NCBI RefSeq assembly: GCF_021462225.1
Contig: NC_061804.1
Coordinates: forward strand, 10,670,740-10,734,739
Length of the DNA: 64,000 nucleotides
DNA from: Girardinichthys multiradiatus
Lineage: Eukaryota; Chordata; Actinopteri; Cyprinodontiformes; Goodeidae
Direction of reading: 5' to 3'
This document shows positions 58,777-64,000 of this stretch, one piece after another. Each line of letters begins with the position of its first letter. The stretch's first letter is position 1. The notes below the pieces were generated by a model. The model was not told the DNA's origin and made no database searches. It saw only the letters and a list, made by a program, of their open reading frames with translations. Position numbers and translations under genes: made by a program.

Positions 58777-60699
58777 CTCTCCACGTATTAAAAGCTGGTA
58801 CATTTGCATTTTACAAACATGGCAATGGTTGTTGTTTCAAGAAAAAATAGCCAAGGGAAACATATATGGTGTGTGTGGAGGTGGCTCCCCAAAATGGGTC
58901 CTTGAGGTATTCCAAAACTGGTAGGAGCTCTTGACAACTAACAAGTTTTAGTCAGTCCACGCTACGAAAAGGGTTTAACAATATAAAGTGTGTACTGAGA
59001 TCCAGAGGGGTTTAAATTGCAAATGTAATTATCTTCAAAAGCAAGAGCAGGTTATTGGTGACTTTCAATCAACAATATATGGCCTAGTTCAGGGCAGACT
59101 CTGCAACAAAAGTATTTCCTGGAGCTCCCAAAAACTGGAAGTTATGTCAAGGGTGGAGGTAAAATGAATGTCTTTTTTACTTTTGTTTTAGTGCTGAAAA
59201 TGTCTGAACATTCCCTAAAACAGGACAACTCAGATTCTATGAGATTAACCTCAAAAGACAAAAAGGATTGCAATATGTCTGACCAAATCATCAGCTGGTT
59301 ACTCCAAGGAGTAGATACAACCCAAATAAACTGGGTAGGAGATGCTTAAATGATGCTTAAATAGTTTTTAAAGTATTGTGAAAGACTATGAGCAGTCAGT
59401 ATCTTACCTGCAGGAGATGTCTCTCTAAATGGGAAACAGAAGTTTGGACCACACAAGCAAGCTAAAAGCTAATCAAGAAGGAGTTGCCAAAGGGGATTTC
59501 TGCTATCTTGATTGAATTCCATACAAACACCATTAATGAGCATTTGCACCACTTAGCATAAAAGTAGCTGGCTATGGTTTAATGATGCTTGGTGGTCCAA
59601 GGTATCCTTGACTGAGAACCCTAGTAATATACAGGCAGGGGTGATTAGAAATGAGAGGCAGGTGCTGAAGGAGGAGCTGGGAACAGGAACAACTGCAGAC
59701 ATCTACCACAAATGGATAGCTATTAAAATTGCAGTCTCTTCAGGATGTACGGCACAGTTCAGAAATTTACATGACAACAAAAAATATTTTGACTATTTGC
59801 TCTTGATGATGTGGTTGAACCTTTCCTTCTCCAGGATACACTGAATATACAGCAAAACATTTAATGATTTAAAGTACACAATGGAGGAGTAGGTTTAAAT
59901 CTATGGTGTATTTTTTTGACAAATCCACAAAAGGTCAAAAGTACACATAAATGCTCAAATATATACATACACCCCCACCAAGATTTGATCCGTCAGCAAG
60001 CCTAATTCTGTCTGATCATAGTTTAGAGGGTTTTTAAATAGTTGATGCCAGGACTGCTTCATGTATTCTAAAACCAGTTTAGACAAGTTTGAACCATCTG
60101 ACCCAAACTGTCTCCTTCAGATGAAAGAAAATTTGTTGGAATGTTCAGGAACAGTCCAGAAGACTCCAAGGGTCTAAACTATTTAGACTTTTACCTTTAG
60201 GGTGGCGCTACACTGCACTGTTTGCAAAAATCAACAAACACAGAGACCGTTTCTTCTCCCAGGGTGTCTCTCTGATGAAGACAATGAACACCTTCCATCC
60301 TGAGTAGTCAGCTACTCTGCTGTGAAACAAAAACGTATAAGCTCTATCACACCCTGCCTTTCTTTTTTCTTTATATATATATTAAATAAGAAAAAGTGGG
60401 CTGTACACTCACACACATGTACATGCTGCTCTTTTATTTTTATTTCCTTTAAAGTTTATATATTTATAGTTAATTGGTTCAATGTGATAGTTGGAAACCA
60501 AAGTCAAATTCCTTTTTTTGTGCACACTTTCTTAACCAATAAAACTGGTTCTGATACTGGTAAGATTAAACTGTTCAGCAACAAAGGCACCAGGTAGGCC
60601 ATGCATTAAAACCACCTCATGGTCATTGTTTAGTAAAGTAGAGGATCCATTATGCAGTGGCCCAAAAGCCCTGAACACTGCTGGAGTGCATGCATCATA
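58777..60699. other. Upstream spacer, no gene recognised
   Basis: Mixed composition. No mobile element I can name and no exon. Open frames are under 95 codons without domains. Confidence 0.35.
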
Positions 60700-61124
60700 A
60701 GCTAAAAAAGTAATTTCTCCAGGATAATGATCAACAACACTTGGCTAAATCAAGGCAGAAATGATTCACCGGCAGAAAATCAACCTTCTCCCACAGACCT
60801 CTCAGTCCCTAGATCTATATCTTATAGAGAACCACAAGGAGAGCTGGAACATATAGAGATTTTTTAAAGAGGAATTTTTAAAGATTCCTCTCTCTGTATG
60901 TTCCAGAAGTCATCTACTGCTGGTAAAATTGAGTTGTACAAAGTATAAAAAGCAAGAAATTTATCAGAAATAAAAGTTTTCTTGACGCTTTTCCTCACAA
61001 AACAAATTAACTCATATTAAAGGTTAGATTTTTCCAACATTTTCAGTGTGGGATTTATGCTGCTGTAATAGGTGAATTTATTTTAATGCTTTACTGGGGG
61101 CGTTGATAAATGTGGCTGACACTG
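60700..61124 (+). mobile_element. Degraded Tc1-like fragment, transposase 3' half and right end
   Basis: CTCCAGGATAATGATCAACA, GGCTAAATCAAGGCAGAAAT, CAACCTTCTCCCACAGACCT and TCTCTCTGTATGTTCCAG follow the order of a Tc1 transposase C-terminus. The segment ends with GATAAATGTGGCTGACACTG, a worn terminal repeat. It shares blocks with 34240-34680. No open frame. Confidence 0.55.
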
Positions 61125-61689
61125 TATACGAAGACCAGCGTGGAAAACTGAAAAGAATTCATTTAACTGCCTTCTGGTATCAAGGAAGCTTCCATCAAAA
61201 TATCTCATAATCCAATTAGTTTAATCTGTGCAGGCCTGAATGTGTAAAAAGAACACATTATGTCTTGCTGCTGGGAAAAAGGAGGAACAAAGAAATACAG
61301 ACATAACCATGCTGACAGGAAAAGTTTACTTCTTTATTTAGTTGAATATAAAGCAAGGTTTGCAGGCAGAGAGTAAGAACAGCCTGTTATCAGAGGGCAA
61401 GCACTGAACAACAAATGACACAACAACCTAACAACCAGCTTGTGCAAGGTGCCAGGCATCTATACTCTGGGGATGATTAGATAATGGAAAAAAGGCGAGG
61501 GAGGTGTAGGATGGAGGTGACTGGAATCAAGAGGACAATCGGAGGACATCTAGTGGGTGGACAAAGTACAACAAAAGGGAAAAAATGGATGATCCACAGG
61601 GCTGGGACATTTCTGTTTGTAGTGGGTTGCCGGGCTGATCATCAAGTATTTTAGCATATATAATGTGTTTAAAATAATAATAATATCAT
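61125..61689. other. Upstream spacer, no gene seen
   Basis: A GGAGGACAT-type purine-rich part at 61490-61570 resembles retroelement leader or LTR text but is not diagnostic. Confidence 0.35.
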
Positions 61690-61915
61690 ATATCCATCCT
61701 TCAAACCTACCCACTTATCCATGCTGGATTGTGTGGGGCTGATGCCTATTTCTGTGTGTCTCTACAAGGACACATAGAGACACACAGGACAAGCAGCCAT
61801 GTTCTTTGACTGGAAGGAAGCCGGAGACCTGAGGAAAACCCACCCAATGAATGGAGAGAACATGCAAACTACATCCAGATAGAGCCTGGACCTGGATTCA
61901 AACCCATAGCGTTCT
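61690..61915 (-). mobile_element. tRNA-derived SINE, family 1, diverged
   Basis: Minus-strand copy: left TACCCACTTATCCATGCTGG, middle GGAAGGAAGCCGGAGACCTG and ATGGAGAGAACATGCAAACT, right B-box complement GGATTCAAACCCATAGCGTT. The head is shortened. Confidence 0.65.
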
Positions 61916-61989
61916 TTCTGCACGGTTCAGGGTTTTAATCCACAACTTCAGCTTGTATAAAGCTTATGTACCTTGTTCAAAAAGAGCAC

Positions 61990-62877
61990 CAGCCAAGTAT
62001 TGAGTGCATATACTGCATAGTACATGACAATACTTTTCTGTAGGAACTAATTTCTGTTCTCTGATGTAGCATTCTAATTTTCAGAGAAACTGATTTTGGG
62101 GTTTTCATTAGCAATAGGCCAGAATGATCAAATTTCACCTAATACATTTAAATATATTCAATTCAAATTCAAAGATACTTTATTGATCCCCGAGGGGAAA
62201 TTAGAATTCCAGTACAACCCATCCAAACATACATCATGACACAAGACAAGGGGGGACAGGTCACCGAGGCTTTGCTGCCCACTCACAGGCGCTGCCCTTG
62301 CTAGATGAGAAAAGAGGCCACAGGGTAAGTAGGTAAGTAGAGGGAAAAAAATCATATTTCACACTTTATCCTTAGCAGGATACAGTTTGAGATTGCAAAA
62401 AAAACCTCAGCACAAAGAAGCAACAAGTTGACAAAACAACATCATGCTGGGAACGGTGAAGGTGGTGTGAGGGGTGCATATATTTATCTCGAGCATGCGT
62501 GTGTGTGTGCAAGTGAGTGTGTGCAAGTAAGTCCATGAAGCTCTGTCACAGAGGCCATTGTCCTTGATGGTACGTTGGAATGTTCATCAACCGGTCACAA
62601 AGTTCTGAGCTGGTCCACAGATGTCCTCAGGGAAGGGAGGGGGCAGAGGGAGCAGAGCGTCATGTTTACATAACTTCCAGGAGAAGTTGAAGATAGCCAG
62701 CCATCAAGGCCATGCAGGGGGTCCAGATTCAGAAAAACAATAATTATTTGGGTTAGGCTGACTCTTAATTAAATATATCACTCTGTGTGGAATTAATCTA
62801 CATAATAAGTTTCACTTTGAATTTCTAAAATAAATAAACTTTTTGATGATATTCTAATTTATTCAGATGAACCTGTA
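61990..62877. mobile_element. Tc1-like terminal repeat (lineage B) interrupted by a LINE
   Basis: The first part (61990-62157) has CCAAGTATTGAGTGCATATAC, TTTTCAGAGAAACTGATTTT and GGGGTTTTCATTAGC. The second part (62769-62877) resumes with TATCACTCTGTGTGGAATTA, AGTTTCACTTTGAATTT and TTTTTGATGATATTCTAATT, ending CAGATGAACCTGTA. Joined in order they form one long Tc1 terminal repeat of the type seen at 5281 and 8450. The transposase part is gone. Confidence 0.65.
62158..62768 (-). mobile_element. 5'-truncated LINE inserted in a Tc1 terminal repeat
   Basis: Flanked by a perfect 10-bp duplication, TTAAATATAT, at 62148-62157 and 62769-62778. The low-coordinate end carries the 3' tail, TTCAATTCAAATTCAAAG then TACTTTATTGATCCCCGAGG, a tail shared by many fish LINE insertions. 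The rest is 3' UTR-like with a GTGTGTGTGTGC patch near 62505. No coding motif is left. Insertion is on the minus strand. Confidence 0.78.
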
Positions 62878-63214
62878 TATTGCTATTTTAGGCTACAATG
62901 GTACATTGTAAGATGCTGCACAAAGCACACAGAAAACACCGCTCTGTGGGTGCTTTATAGAGGAGGAGCAGCACTATGATATATTTAAATCAGAGTGCAA
63001 TTCACTGACAAATAGCTCACAGTCAACATGAATGTATTGAAAACAGAGCTTTTAATAAATAAATAAATGTTTCAGTGTGGGCTTTTTTGCTCTTGCATAA
63101 AAATGAGTCCTAACAGTTTTAATGTTCAAACAAATATTCTGGCTCATATGCTCTAAATATGAGCAAACAGCCAATCTCACTTTTACTTTGGTCTAAACCT
63201 GGGTTTGTGACATA
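62878..63214. other. Upstream spacer, no gene seen
   Basis: AT-rich; nothing recognised. Confidence 0.4.
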
Positions 63215-64000
63215 CAGGTCCTTCTCAAAATATTAGCATATTGTGATAAAGTTCATTATTTTCCATAATGTCATGATGAAAATTTAACATTCATATATTT
63301 TAGATTCATTGCACACTAACTGAAATATTTCAGGTCTTTTATTGTCTTAATACGGATGATTTTGGCATACAGCTCATGAAAACCCAAAATTCCTATCTCA
63401 AAATTAGCATATTTCATCCGACCAATAAAAGAAAAGTGTTTTTAATACAAAAAACGTCAACCTTCAAATAATCATGTACAGTTATGCACTCAATACTTGG
63501 TTGGGAATCCTTTTGCAGAAATGACTGCTTCAATGCGGCGTGGCATGGAGGCAATCAGCCTGTGGCACTGCTGAGGTCTTATGGAGGCCCAGGATGCTTC
63601 GATAGCAGCCTTTAGCTCATCCAGAGTGTTGGGTCTTGAGTCTCTCAACGTTCTCTTCGCAATATCCCACAGATTCTCTATGGGGTTCAGGTCAAGAGAG
63701 TTGGCAAGCCAATTGAGCACAGTGATACCATGGTCAGTAAACCATTTACCAGTGGTTTTGGCACTGTGAGCAGGTGCCAGGTCATGCTGAAAAATGAAAT
63801 CTTCATCTCCATAAAGCTTTTCAGCAGATGGAAGCATGAAGTGCTCCAAAATCTCCTGATAGCTAGCTGCATTGACCCTGCCCTTGATAAAACACAGTTG
63901 ACCAACACCAGCAGCTGACACGGCACCCCAGACCATCACTGACTGTGGGTACTTGACACTGGACTTCTGGCATTTTGGCATTTCCTTCTCCCCAGTCTTC
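63215..64000 (-). mobile_element. Tc1-like transposon, lineage D, young copy, cut by window edge
   Basis: Starts at 63215 right after TA with CAGGTCCTTCTCAAAATATT and carries the same long terminal repeat as 29089-30683 (to about 63420). The C-terminal part of the transposase follows on the minus strand. DNA identity with the 29-kb copy is high over the shared 780 bases, with only scattered changes and a few small indels. The N-terminal half and the right terminal repeat lie beyond the window. Confidence 0.9.
63490..64000 (-). CDS. Tc1-like DD34E transposase, C-terminal part, open to window edge
   Basis: Open without a stop from the window edge to the TAA after SAKGFPTKY at 63490. The internal Met at 63981 is not the start; in-frame KTGEKE precedes it. 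Visible are SVMVWGAVSAAGVG, the second catalytic Asp in QHDLAPAHS, and the Glu in NPIENLW 34 residues later. Compared with the 29-kb copy it keeps tryptophan where that has a stop. Over about 143 shared residues I count nine differences, some likely damaging here (WLANSLD against WPANSPD). Function is TA-specific cut-and-paste transposition. Whether the upstream half is intact cannot be seen. Confidence 0.85.
   Translation of the reverse strand, partial: KTGEKEMPKCQKSSVKYPQSVMVWGAVSAAGVGQLCFIKGRVNAASYQEILEHFMLPSAEKLYGDEDFIFQHDLAPAHSAKTTGKWFTDHGITVLNWLANSLDLNPIENLWDIAKRTLRDSRPNTLDELKAAIEASWASIRPQQCHRLIASMPRRIEAVISAKGFPTKY

Overview
The window looks like teleost fish nuclear DNA. It is AT-rich, non-coding in the main, and packed with fish-type transposable elements: several Tc1-like lineages, hAT elements, tRNA-derived SINEs, and L2-, Rex1- and RTE-like LINEs. 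A ray-finned fish is clear. Something like a killifish or livebearer is possible, but the sequence alone does not prove it.

The only host gene I can support is ncam1 (neural cell adhesion molecule 1) on the minus strand. Its first coding exon is at 45709-45760. It encodes the 17-residue start of a signal peptide and ends at a consensus splice donor with the phase expected for NCAM1. A GC/CpG-rich promoter and 5' UTR region lies just upstream (about 45761-46110). Positions 1-45708 would then be the 5' part of a very long ncam1 intron 1, since I see no exon 2. Positions 46110-64000 would be upstream flank.

Intron side (1-45.7 kb): SINEs at 0.9, 2.9, 10.3, 20.0, 24.2, 37.1, 41.6 and 44.0 kb; Tc1-like copies at 3.3, 5.3, 8.5, 16.1, 19.6, 23.1, 29.1 and 34.2 kb; a TTAA-flanked inverted-repeat element at 22.4-24.6 kb that carries an internally deleted Tc1-like copy and a SINE; L2 remnants at 26.9 and 28.6 kb; an unclassified repeat-like block with strong stem-loops at 30.7-32.4 kb; a CCAT array at 36.0 kb; and a solo LTR at 37.9 kb. 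Between these are quiet AT-rich stretches, a few of which look like conserved non-coding DNA.

Upstream side (46.1-64 kb): a Tc1-like remnant split by a hAT element that still shows its 8-bp target duplication (47.4-49.5 kb); an RTE-like antisense remnant (51.3-52.6 kb); a Rex1/CR1-like LINE with endonuclease and reverse transcriptase parts joined by an internal deletion (52.6-55.0 kb); an L2 LINE 3' end (56.9-58.8 kb); a LINE tail inserted in a Tc1 terminal repeat with a 10-bp duplication (62.0-62.9 kb); and a young Tc1-like copy cut by the window edge (63.2 kb on). The mobile-element reading frames serve transposition, and nearly all are broken.
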